A DNA stretch of 64,000 nt from Nocardia elegans NBRC 108235 (GTDB lineage: Bacteria > Actinomycetota > Actinomycetes > Mycobacteriales > Mycobacteriaceae). Positions 39,270 to 49,115 of this stretch are shown in pieces. Position 1 is the first letter of the stretch. The number at the start of each line of letters is the position of its first letter. Under the pieces are notes generated by a model. It did not search any database and was not told where the DNA came from. It was given only the letters and a program-made list of their open reading frames with translations. The stretch spans positions 1-64,000 of the forward strand of contig NZ_BDBF01000005.1 of assembly GCF_001612845.1 (NCBI RefSeq), in the 5' to 3' direction. Made by a program: the position numbers and the translations under genes.

Positions 39270-40886
39270 GTGCGGAGACGTGCCTTTTTACAGGCGGCCG
39301 GTGCTGCGGTTTTGCTGGGTGCCACGGGCGCGTTGCGCGAGACCGGAACAGCCACCGCCGATCCGGCGTGGAACGGGATGTTCCGCAACTGGGTTTCCGA
39401 GATCTTCGTCCCGCAGCCGGATCCTCCGGCGCATACCGAAGCCATCGTGATCGGATCCGGATTCGGCGCCGCGGTCGCGGCGTTGCGGCTGGCCGAGGCG
39501 GGTATCGCCAACACCGTGCTGGAGCGCGGGTCGCGCTGGCCGAACGATCCGTGGCGGGAGATCTTCACCGGTGACGATCTGCCCGACGGCCGCGGCTTCT
39601 GGCATCGCACCAGCTTCACCGGCGTCACCAAGGTCGCCATGCATTTCGCCGATTTCGGCGGCGTCCTGGATATCACCGAATTCGACGGCATCGATGTGTG
39701 GCGCGCGGCGGCCGTGGGCGGCGGGTCGGTGGTCTTCTCCGGGTGCATGATCGCCCCGCAGCGCCGACATTTCGACGAGATCTTCGGTGGCACAGTCGAT
39801 TACACCGAGTTGGAGCGCACCTACTATCCGCGTGTGCGGCAGATGCTCAACCTGTCGGTGATGCCCGCCGACATCTACAATTCTTCTCCGTTCACCCATT
39901 CCCGGATGTGGGACGAGCAGGTGCGCGCGGCCGGATACGAGCCGCAGCCCAACGAGTCCATCTTCAAATGGGATACGGTGCGTGCCGAACTGGCCGGTGC
40001 CACGCGCGCGTCGGCCACCGCGGCCCGCAGCAACCTCGGTAATTCGAACGGCGCGAAATTCGACCTCAACCAGAACTACCTGAAGTACGCGCATGCCACC
40101 GGCCGCTCCTCGGTGTTCGCGGGGCATCGGGTGGACAGCATCGGCCGCGACGGTGACCGCTACGTCCTGCAGGTCACCAAGCTCGACCCGACCGGCACGG
40201 TGCTGGGCACCCGGACTCTCACCTGCGACAAGCTGTTCCTCGGCGCCGGGTCCATCGGCACCACCGAGCTGCTGGTCCGCGCCCGCGCCACCGGCACACT
40301 GCCCAACCTCGACGAGCATGTCGGCGACGGCTGGGGCACCAACGGCGACGTCGCGCTGGCCCGCGGTGAGAGCCGGCTCTCGGGCCTGGGCCAGGGCGTG
40401 CCGAGCGCCAGCCGGATCTTCGACGAATCCGGTATGCCGCTGACACTGGAGAACTGGTACATCCCCGGAATTCCGGTGGAGACCGGCGCATTGGCCTCGC
40501 TCGGTCTGGTGATCGATCCGACCCGGGCTCGCATCACCTACGACGCCGCGCGCAACGCCGCCGCGCTGAGCTGGCCGCGTGCGGCCCAGGATCGGATCGT
40601 GGCCGCCTGCCGCGCGGTCGACCAGCGCATCGCCGAACGGTCGGGGGCTCTGTTCGACTACCAGGCGCTCGGCTACGACGCCAACGCCCCGTTCACCGCA
40701 CATCCCCTCGGCGGTGCGGTGCTGGGCCGGGCCACCGACAACTACGGCCGGGTGAACGGCTACCCGGGCCTGTACGTGGTCGACGGTGCGGCGATTCCGG
40801 GCAGCACCGGCGCGGCCAATCCGTCGCTGACCATCACCGCACTGGCCGAACGCAACGTCGAGGCGATCATCCGCGCCGGGCACTGA
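39270..40886 (+). CDS. Secreted cholesterol oxidase (class I, GMC-fold, FAD non-covalent)
   Basis: The 538-residue protein has a short twin-arginine-like signal (RRRAFLQAAGAAVLLGATGAL, cleavage after ATA). The FAD motif is EAIVIGSGFGAAVAALRLAEAG, followed by the GGGSVVFSGC segment. The catalytic His is in AHPLGGAVLG (about 478) and the Asn in GAANPSLTITAL (about 517), matching H447 and N485 of the Streptomyces enzyme. It oxidises and isomerises 3-beta-hydroxysterols such as cholesterol to cholest-4-en-3-one outside the cell. The GTG at 39270 follows GGGAGG. No KstR-type box was seen upstream. Confidence 0.9.
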   Translation: MRRRAFLQAAGAAVLLGATGALRETGTATADPAWNGMFRNWVSEIFVPQPDPPAHTEAIVIGSGFGAAVAALRLAEAGIANTVLERGSRWPNDPWREIFTGDDLPDGRGFWHRTSFTGVTKVAMHFADFGGVLDITEFDGIDVWRAAAVGGGSVVFSGCMIAPQRRHFDEIFGGTVDYTELERTYYPRVRQMLNLSVMPADIYNSSPFTHSRMWDEQVRAAGYEPQPNESIFKWDTVRAELAGATRASATAARSNLGNSNGAKFDLNQNYLKYAHATGRSSVFAGHRVDSIGRDGDRYVLQVTKLDPTGTVLGTRTLTCDKLFLGAGSIGTTELLVRARATGTLPNLDEHVGDGWGTNGDVALARGESRLSGLGQGVPSASRIFDESGMPLTLENWYIPGIPVETGALASLGLVIDPTRARITYDAARNAAALSWPRAAQDRIVAACRAVDQRIAERSGALFDYQALGYDANAPFTAHPLGGAVLGRATDNYGRVNGYPGLYVVDGAAIPGSTGAANPSLTITALAERNVEAIIRAGH

Positions 40887-40976
40887 TTCGCGCCGCACGG
40901 GCACTCGTGGCGGCTTCCCGGCGCCGTCGGGGCCGCTACTCTCGGCGGGTACCCGTTCGATGTGGAAGGGACCGTT

Positions 40977-41789
40977 GTGGCGCAGTACCCGGCTGGACCG
41001 TTGCCCGAGCAGTATCCGCGCAAGCCGCCGGCGCTGTGGACCGATCTGCTGATGCTGGCTCTCGCCGTGGTCTCGGTGGTTCTGGTCACCTGGATCACCT
41101 TCTTCACCGTGCCGCAGCACACGTATCACGTGATCGTGGTGGTCGACTCGTCGATCTGCGCGGTGTTCGCCCTCGAATTCCTGTGGCGCTGGCGGCGGGC
41201 GGACTGGTCGTGGACCTACCCGTTCGTCTACTGGTACGAGGTCCTGGGCATGATCCCGGTGACCAGCCCGTTCTTCCGGGGATTCCGATTGCTGCGCATC
41301 GTCGTGATCCTGGTCCGGCTGGCGCGCGTCGCCGACCGGGCCTTCGGTGACCGGGTCACCGCCGCGGTCGTGAACCGCTCGATCGCCGTGATCGTCGACG
41401 CGGTCCGGCGCCCGGTCACCATGGCCGTGCTGGAGGAGGTGGCCGATGTGCTGCGCCGCGGCCGGTACACCCGCAATATCGCCGCGGCGCTGGAGGAGAA
41501 CCGCGACGAACTCGACGCCATGATCTTGGAACTGATCAAGAACGATCCGGCGGTCGGGCGGGTGCGCTACCTGCCCTTCCACGAGGAGATCATCCGCGGC
41601 ATCGCCGACGCCAGCTTCCGGATTGTCTTCCAGGTGCTGGCCGACCCGCGCACCGACGAACTGGTCGGAGATGTGCTGCGCGAGAACATCAATCAGATGC
41701 GGGACGCGGTGCGCGACGGCGGGTACGTGCCGGAAACGGTGGATCACAAACTGCAGCAGCGTGTTTCGCCGGATATCGGATCGCGGTAG
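40977..41789 (+). CDS. Ion-transport/voltage-sensor-like membrane protein
   Basis: The 270-residue protein has three to four membrane helices in its first 120 residues (LLMLALAVVSVVLVTWITFF, VIVVVDSSICAVFALEFLW, YPFVYWYEVLGMIPV) and then an S4-like arginine series (RGFRLLRIVVILVRLARVADR). The C-terminal half is soluble and helical, with no obvious pore loop. It resembles the voltage-sensor part of ion-transport proteins. Channel activity is unproven. The GTG at 40977 follows GGAAGGG; an upstream GTG at 40962 lacks a ribosome site. Confidence 0.7.
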   Translation: MAQYPAGPLPEQYPRKPPALWTDLLMLALAVVSVVLVTWITFFTVPQHTYHVIVVVDSSICAVFALEFLWRWRRADWSWTYPFVYWYEVLGMIPVTSPFFRGFRLLRIVVILVRLARVADRAFGDRVTAAVVNRSIAVIVDAVRRPVTMAVLEEVADVLRRGRYTRNIAAALEENRDELDAMILELIKNDPAVGRVRYLPFHEEIIRGIADASFRIVFQVLADPRTDELVGDVLRENINQMRDAVRDGGYVPETVDHKLQQRVSPDIGSR

Positions 41790-41801
41790 TCGGCACCCGG
41801 T

Positions 41802-43007
41802 TCAGTGGGCGTGCCGGACCGCATCGCGCGGTTGCGCGTAACGCACTGTCTCCCAGACGATCAGCACCGTCAGCACCGCGCACAGCAGTCCGAGTGCGGC
41901 CATCGCCGGCAGCTGTCCGGCCAACGGCACCAGGGCGACCAGCACGGCCGCGGTGACCAGGCGCGGCCACAGCACCACCCGAGTCGCGTAGTGCCGGAAA
42001 CCCACCAGCGCCAGCAGGTACAGCACGACGCCGCCGTAGAGCGCGAACAGTGGAATGCCCTGCAGTCGATCGTGCAGCGTATGCCCGGCCGCCCCACCGA
42101 GATAGTTGAGCGTCTTCTTCAATCCGAGCGACATGGCGACGATGCCGGCCACCATCGGGAAATGCCAGAAGGTGTAGCAATTGCGCGCGATCTGGATCCG
42201 GCGCGGGCCCGAGGCCTCGGTCATCGCGCGTTCTACGACGGTCGCCGCGACGTCGAAGTAGGCCCACCACAGCAGGCCCGAAACAGCCAGTGCCAGCAGC
42301 GATCCCACGGTGATCGGCCACGAGATCGGCAGTCCGGCCACGCCGACGCCGATGGAGACGATCGATTCGCCCAGCGCGACGATCACGATCAGGCCGTGTC
42401 GCTCGGCGAAATGCGAGGCCGAATTCACGCGCCAGTCGTTGCCGGCGAAGAAGGTCCAGACCATATCGCCGGCGATGGCCGCGATCCACAGCACGATCTG
42501 CACGGTGCCGTGTTCGACGGCCGCCACGATCAGCAACGCGGTGCCGATGGTGATCGAGCCGCCGGCCCAGCGGCCCACCTGCCCGCGCAACTGCCGGTCC
42601 TCGGTACTGGCCAGCCAGAACATCGCCAGATGGACCAGCCGGATCACGAGGTAACCGATGGCGAACACGAGCGGTCCGTACCAGCCGCCCGGCATGTCGT
42701 GGAACGCCTCGGGAATCACCTCGGCCACGATGAGTCCCGCGCCCATGGCCGCGAACATCGCCACCCGGGCCACCCCTTCGTCGGCCTTCACCACATTGCC
42801 CAGCCAGGCGTAGGCGATCCACACCCACCACATCACCGCCAGCACCAGCACGGCCCGCAGCATGTTGAGGGCGGTGACGTCGTGCGCGGCCAGATCGGTC
42901 ACCTGGGTGAAGGCGAAGACCAGGACGAGGTCGAAGAAGAGTTCCAGCTGGGTTACCGAGGCGTCCTCGGTGACCGCTTGAATGCGTGTGCGTCTGACAC
43001 CGGTCAT
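41802..43007 (-). CDS. Low-temperature-requirement A (LtrA) family membrane protein
   Basis: The 401-residue protein has about ten to twelve helices and the family start (VTQLELFFDLVLVFAFTQVT) plus SHFAERHGLIVIVALGESIVSIGVG and RNCYTFWHFPMVAGIVAMSLGLKK. LtrA proteins are widespread, and their molecular role is not established. The name comes from a Listeria cold-growth mutant. The ATG at 43007 or a GTG at 43013 are both possible, and neither has a strong ribosome site. It is convergent with the ion-transport gene, 12 bp apart. Confidence 0.85.
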   Translation of the reverse strand: MTGVRRTRIQAVTEDASVTQLELFFDLVLVFAFTQVTDLAAHDVTALNMLRAVLVLAVMWWVWIAYAWLGNVVKADEGVARVAMFAAMGAGLIVAEVIPEAFHDMPGGWYGPLVFAIGYLVIRLVHLAMFWLASTEDRQLRGQVGRWAGGSITIGTALLIVAAVEHGTVQIVLWIAAIAGDMVWTFFAGNDWRVNSASHFAERHGLIVIVALGESIVSIGVGVAGLPISWPITVGSLLALAVSGLLWWAYFDVAATVVERAMTEASGPRRIQIARNCYTFWHFPMVAGIVAMSLGLKKTLNYLGGAAGHTLHDRLQGIPLFALYGGVVLYLLALVGFRHYATRVVLWPRLVTAAVLVALVPLAGQLPAMAALGLLCAVLTVLIVWETVRYAQPRDAVRHAH

Positions 43008-43061
43008 TCGCACATCGTGGCAGGAAGCCGACGTCAGCGCCCGCGACGGCGAACCTCTCGG

Positions 43062-43520
43062 TCAGCCGACCTCGTAGTTCTCGCCGAAGGGAAATTTCTC
43101 GATGTACTCGATGAGGTTGTGCACGGCCTCGTCGTTGGCCCGCGACAGCGTGCGCTTGAGTAGCAGACCGGGGACGGGGATGGGCAGATGGATCTCGGAG
43201 TGGTACCAGACCTCGGTGCCCTCGTCGGTCTCCTCGATGTCGAACCAGCCCTTGCCACCGCCACCGGCGGCGCTCTCCACCACTTCCCAGGAGATGCGTT
43301 CCGGGGTGCAGGCGTATTCGAGGACCTGACGGTCGGAGTTGTTGAGGGTCGTCACCGTGGCGTAGACGCGGCGGGGACGGTCGAACTCGTCGCGGGTCGC
43401 GACGCGCACGTCACGGTGCGCGGGCGACCATTCGGGGATCCGCTCGACGGCCAGCAATGCTTCCTGAACCTGATCGGGTTCGACATCGATGATGAATCGG
43501 TGATCGGTCTTCGTGCGCAT
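43062..43520 (-). CDS. SRPBCC-family (START-like) protein
   Basis: This 152-residue polyketide-cyclase/dehydrase-like protein has the helix-grip pattern: an N-terminal strand (HRFIIDVEPDQVQEALLAVERIPEWSPAHRDV), central strands (YATVTTLNNSDRQVLEYACTPERISWEVVE, EVWYHSEIHLPIP) and a long C-terminal helix (SRANDEAVHNLIEYIEKF). A hydrophobic-ligand role is inferred. The ATG at 43520 has GGAGGG upstream. Confidence 0.78.
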   Translation of the reverse strand: MRTKTDHRFIIDVEPDQVQEALLAVERIPEWSPAHRDVRVATRDEFDRPRRVYATVTTLNNSDRQVLEYACTPERISWEVVESAAGGGGKGWFDIEETDEGTEVWYHSEIHLPIPVPGLLLKRTLSRANDEAVHNLIEYIEKFPFGENYEVG

Positions 43521-43793
43521 GTCTTGCCCTCCACTGCTTCGGCCGATTGTCTCCGCCGTCACACGCGGTCGTCAACCGTGTGGTCTGTTCCCGGAGTTAC
43601 AGAGACCGACCAGTCTGATTCGGTTCGGTCGGGCGTGCCGGGTTTGCGGTCGCGCTGCCGGGGCGCGTCGGCAGCGCGCTCGACGTCGGTGTGTGTCGCG
43701 GATGGCCGGACGATTGCCGGGCGGATGGTCACTTGCCCGAAAAGGGGCTGCCCCCGGGTGGGAAAGGGGGCTTGACGATCCTCGTCCGCACAG

Positions 43794-43988
43794 CTACCGG
43801 TGGTGAAGGACCTCCCAGTCCGGCCCGGGAAAGACCAGACTTTCGTGCCCGTCCTCGAACCGGACGACGTACGGCGGGGTGCCGTCGGTGCCGCGCGCCT
43901 CGATGATTTCGCCGGTGCGTTCGGGCATTCCCACAGCATTGCTGTGGACGAGGATGTGATCACCTACATGCGCCTGCATGACCGCCAT
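43794..43988 (-). CDS. DUF1918 small protein
   Basis: The 64-residue protein shows the DUF1918 pattern: QAHVGDHILVHSN at the start, RTGEIIEARGTDGTPPYVVRFEDGHESLVFPGPD in the middle and an aromatic/basic end. It is an SH3-like small beta barrel. The function is unknown, though the family is common in actinobacteria. The start is the ATG at 43988 or the in-frame ATG at 43979. The 273 bp between it and 43520 hold no gene. Confidence 0.75.
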   Translation of the reverse strand: MAVMQAHVGDHILVHSNAVGMPERTGEIIEARGTDGTPPYVVRFEDGHESLVFPGPDWEVLHHR

Positions 43989-44171
43989 TATCGTTCGATG
44001 TGATACTGCTCACAAGTCAATGTCATAGTTCCCAGCCGTCCGAATCGGGAATTCTGGCGATCCGTCCGAATCGGCGCGCGACAACTTCTTAATCCTGCTT
44101 GACACCACTCTGCCTGTAGTACTACGTTTCAACCACTACAGTTAAAGTGCAACAGGCAAGGCGGTATCGGT

Positions 44172-44747
44172 ATGCGAAAGCTCCTCTACTTCGTCGGCGT
44201 CTCGCTCGACGGCTACATCGCCGGGCCGGGTGGGGAGTACGACTTCTACCCCGTGGCCGAGGACATGGCGGAATTCGTCAACGGACGCTATCCGGAGTCG
44301 GTTCCCGCGCACATCCGCCCGCACTTCGGAATGGCCGTGGACGAACCCAACAAGGAATGGGACACGATCCTCATGGGGCGCGGCACCTACGAACCCGCGC
44401 TGTCGGCCGGCATCGCCAGCCCCTATCCCCATCTGAAGCAGTACGTCGTCTCGGCCACGCTCGATCGCGTCGACGATCCGGAGGTCGAGCTGGTTCCGAG
44501 CGATCCGGTAGCCCTGGTGCGTCGCCTGAAGCAGCAGGACGGCAAGGACATCTGGCTGTGCGGCGGGGGACAACTGGCCGGCGCGCTCATCGACGAGATC
44601 GACGAGTTGATCATCAAGAGTTATCCGGTGGTCGCGGGCGCCGGCATCAGCGCGTTCACCGGTACCTTCCGGCCGACCGCGTTCACGCCGGTGCAACGCC
44701 GCGAATTCGGCAACGGCGCGCAGATCACCTGGTTCGAGCGCGGCTGA
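44172..44747 (+). CDS. Dihydrofolate-reductase-family (RibD C-terminal-like) protein
   Basis: The 191-residue protein has the RibD/DHFR fold: RKLLYFVGVSLDGYIAGPGGEYDFY at the start, TILMGRGTYEPAL, YVVSATL, then IWLCGGGQLAGALIDEIDELIIKSYPVVAGAGISAF for NADPH binding. Members reduce small heterocycles; the substrate is unknown. The ATG at 44172 is preceded by an AT-rich promoter-like region, divergent from the DUF1918 gene. Confidence 0.8.
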   Translation: MRKLLYFVGVSLDGYIAGPGGEYDFYPVAEDMAEFVNGRYPESVPAHIRPHFGMAVDEPNKEWDTILMGRGTYEPALSAGIASPYPHLKQYVVSATLDRVDDPEVELVPSDPVALVRRLKQQDGKDIWLCGGGQLAGALIDEIDELIIKSYPVVAGAGISAFTGTFRPTAFTPVQRREFGNGAQITWFERG

Positions 44748-44773
44748 CGTGCCCGGCCGGCACGCGGCCGCGA

Positions 44774-45190
44774 TCAACCGGCGTCGCGCAGGAAGGACAG
44801 GCGCACCCGGCGAATCGGGTTGTCGACGTTGAGGTCCACGAAGGCGATCGACTGCCAGGTGCCCAGGGTCAGCTCGCCGCCCAGCACCGGCACGGTGGCG
44901 TAGGGGGCGATCAGCGCGGGCATGACGTGCGAGCGGCCGTGCCCGCGCGAGCCGTGGGCATGGCGCCAGCGATCATCGGCGGGCAGCAGGTCGCGCAGAG
45001 CGCGCAGCAGATCGTCGTCGCTGCCCGCGCCGAGCTCGATCAGGGCCACGCCGGCGGTGGCGTGCGGGACGAAGACGTGCAGCAATCCGTCGCCGCCGCC
45101 GGCCTCGCGCAGAAACGTGGCGCACTGTGGCGTCAGGTCGTGCACGACCTCCCGATCGCCGGTGTGCAGCTCGATTTCGATGCTCTTCAT
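44774..45190 (-). CDS. YjbQ/UPF0047-family protein
   Basis: The 138-residue protein has the family signatures: LLHVFVPHATAGVALIELG, HGSRGHGRSHVMPALI with its His cluster, and LTLGTWQSIAFVDLNVDNP. Proteins of this family have weak thiamine-phosphate synthase activity in E. coli. The physiological role is unclear. It is convergent with the DHFR-like gene. The ATG at 45190 has only a weak GATGGG ribosome site. Confidence 0.85.
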   Translation of the reverse strand: MKSIEIELHTGDREVVHDLTPQCATFLREAGGGDGLLHVFVPHATAGVALIELGAGSDDDLLRALRDLLPADDRWRHAHGSRGHGRSHVMPALIAPYATVPVLGGELTLGTWQSIAFVDLNVDNPIRRVRLSFLRDAG

Positions 45191-45578
45191 AGGCCCATCG
45201 TGCGCTTTCGCCGCGACGTGCATCGGTAACTCGCGCGAAGGGGTTCGCCGACCGGGTGCTAAACCGGTCGGTGTGATTACTCACACCGGTACGCCGGCTG
45301 TTGTGCCGGGACCGGGCGCCGGGCGCCGGCGGACCCGGAAAACCGCTGATGAACGGGGCTGTGCGCGCCGATTCCGATGCGCCGCACGGGCTCTGCCGCC
45401 GCGACCGCGCACCGTACCGCCGCTCCGGAACGGGATCGCCGCTGGTCGGCGTGGCGAATTCGGTGGGCCGGGCCGCCCGATCCCGGTGGCCGCTCGGAGG
45501 TAGCCCGCCACCGAGCGGACTCCGATCGGTAGTCTTATTGGCTGTAACAGCAGCTAGTCGATCTTGGAGGACCCCACT
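45191..45578. other. Intergenic region upstream of ask
   Basis: The 388 bp contain no gene with convincing coding character. CCGCTCGG (45490-45497) and CCGAGCGG (45511-45518) form an 8-bp inverted repeat about 60 bp before ask. TAGTCTTAT just after could be the -10 region. GGAGGA at 45566-45571 is the ask ribosome site. Confidence 0.4.
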
Positions 45579-47882
<2,304 letters not shown>

Positions 47883-47896
47883 CACTGCATTTTCGA

Positions 47897-47928
47897 ACGG
47901 GCCGTCCGATTGCGGGCGGCCCGTTTTC
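47897..47928 (+). terminator. Terminator after ask-asd
   Basis: ACGGGCCGTCCG (47897-47908) and CGGGCGGCCCGT (47913-47924) form a 12-bp stem with one G-U wobble, a 4-base loop and a TTTT run, 15 bp after the asd stop. Confidence 0.88.
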
Positions 47929-47962
47929 CTTGCGGGGCGCTCAGCCGGTCCCGTGCCCAGGC

Positions 47963-48559
47963 TCAGCCGGCCGGTTCGCTGCGGGCCCGGAGTCCGTCGA
48001 AGACGACGGCGAAAGCGCGGGCTCGCTGCTCGCCGGTAGCGGTGTGCGTGCTCGCGAAGGCGCCCTTCAGCACCCGCATCAGATCGTCGAAGTCGATATC
48101 GTCGCGGATCGCGCCGCAATCCTGGGCGCGCCGCAGCAGCCGGGCGATCGCGCCCTGGAATTCCTTTGTGGGACCGGTGATTTCGATCGACTGGTGACCG
48201 CCCAGCGCATCTGCGAGATCGCGCTTGACCCCACCCTCGGCGACCATGTGGTCCAGCAGGTCGAAGAAGGCGGCCCCCGGATCGTCGGCGGCTTCGAGTC
48301 CGCGCGCGTACTCGACCATTCGCTCGATGTTGTCGACGATGGCGGCGTGGAACAGGGCTTCCTTGGTGGGGAAGTGGCGATAGACGGTGCCGGGTCCCAC
48401 TCCGGCGCGCCGCGCGATCTCGTCCAGCGGGACCGAAATACCTTCGGCGGCAAAGGCTTCCCTGGCGGCGGCGAGTACGCGCTCCCGGTTGCGGCGGGCG
48501 TCGGCGCGCAGGGCGCGGCGCGGTTCGGCCGCCGGGTCCACTAACTGTTTCTCCGCCAC
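47963..48559 (-). CDS. TetR/AcrR-family regulator
   Basis: The 198-residue protein has a clear TetR HTH (RERVLAAAREAFAAEGISVPLDEIARRAGVGPGTVYRHFPTKEALFHAAI) and a C-terminal domain of the SbtR-like type (RLLRRAQDCGAIRDDIDFDDLMRVLKGAF). It is divergent from the SnoaL-like gene at 48654. The shared 94-bp gap carries two 19-bp direct repeats over the promoter, so it very likely represses that gene and itself. The GTG at 48559 is the chosen start. Confidence 0.88.
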   Translation of the reverse strand: MAEKQLVDPAAEPRRALRADARRNRERVLAAAREAFAAEGISVPLDEIARRAGVGPGTVYRHFPTKEALFHAAIVDNIERMVEYARGLEAADDPGAAFFDLLDHMVAEGGVKRDLADALGGHQSIEITGPTKEFQGAIARLLRRAQDCGAIRDDIDFDDLMRVLKGAFASTHTATGEQRARAFAVVFDGLRARSEPAG

Positions 48560-48582
48560 AGCGCGAGTCTACCCGGTTACCG

Positions 48583-48612
48583 TTGACAAACGGGGCGTGC
48601 GTTCCGGATTAT
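48583..48612 (+). promoter_or_regulatory. Promoter of the SnoaL-like gene
   Basis: TTGACA (48583-48588) and GATTAT (48607-48612) are separated by 18 bp. The -35 is a perfect consensus, which is rare in this window. The ribosome site GAGGGAG lies 30 bp downstream of the -10. Confidence 0.65.
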
Positions 48613-48631
48613 AAACGGGGCGTATGTTCCG
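48588..48631. promoter_or_regulatory. Two 19-bp direct repeats overlapping the promoter (operator pair)
   Basis: AAACGGGGCGTGCGTTCCG (48588-48606) and AAACGGGGCGTATGTTCCG (48613-48631) differ at two positions and start 25 bp apart. Each copy is itself a loose dyad, CGGnnCG...CGnnCCG. One fills the -35/-10 spacer and the other lies just past the -10, so a bound repressor would block transcription. The divergent TetR is the likely binder. Confidence 0.75.
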
Positions 48632-48653
48632 CTTCTAGCAGAGGGAGTTTGTC

Positions 48654-49070
48654 ATGGTTTCCAGTTCGGTGCGCAGTGCCCGCCAGGTGGTCGAGGACCT
48701 GTTCGCGACATTGCCGGCGCGTGATGCCGACGCCTTCGTCGCGGCGCTCGCCCCCGATGCGGTATTCGAGATTCCGTTCCCGATTCCGGGGATGCCGGAG
48801 CGGCTCGAGGGGCGGGAGGCGATCCGCGAACACCTCGCGCAACGCTGGTCGGGCCGGTCGGGTGTCGAGGTACACGGGGTCTATCCCACGGTCTACGAAT
48901 CCACCTCGGACGGAGTGCTTTTCGTGGAGAACGAGGTGGATATGACGCTGCCGGGCGCGCCGCGAGCGCGAGTTCGCACCTCGGTGAACGTGGTGCACGT
49001 GCGGGACGGGGAAGTGACCCTGTTCCGGGATTACATGGATACCGCGCGGATCGCGCGGATCGCCGGCTGA
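48654..49070 (+). CDS. SnoaL-like / nuclear-transport-factor-2-fold protein
   Basis: The 138-residue cone-fold protein has ARQVVEDLFATLPARDADAFVAALAPDAVFEIPFPIPGMPERLEGREAIREHL at the start and VRDGEVTLFRDYMDTARIA at the end, the usual ends of a SnoaL-like fold. Members are small hydrolases, isomerases or cyclases acting on hydrophobic compounds. The reaction here is unknown. The ATG at 48654 follows GAGGGAG. Control by the divergent TetR through the repeats upstream is likely. Confidence 0.8.
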   Translation: MVSSSVRSARQVVEDLFATLPARDADAFVAALAPDAVFEIPFPIPGMPERLEGREAIREHLAQRWSGRSGVEVHGVYPTVYESTSDGVLFVENEVDMTLPGAPRARVRTSVNVVHVRDGEVTLFRDYMDTARIARIAG

Positions 49071-49115
49071 CCGCGGCCGGTCGCCCGCCGGACTCCGCGC
49101 ACCGATGCCGCTACG

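Noticed and set aside
45191..45578. Small gene or lysine-type riboswitch upstream of ask
   Set aside because: Frames here are Arg/Pro-rich shadows, and I could not trace a riboswitch core; only an 8-bp inverted repeat is present.
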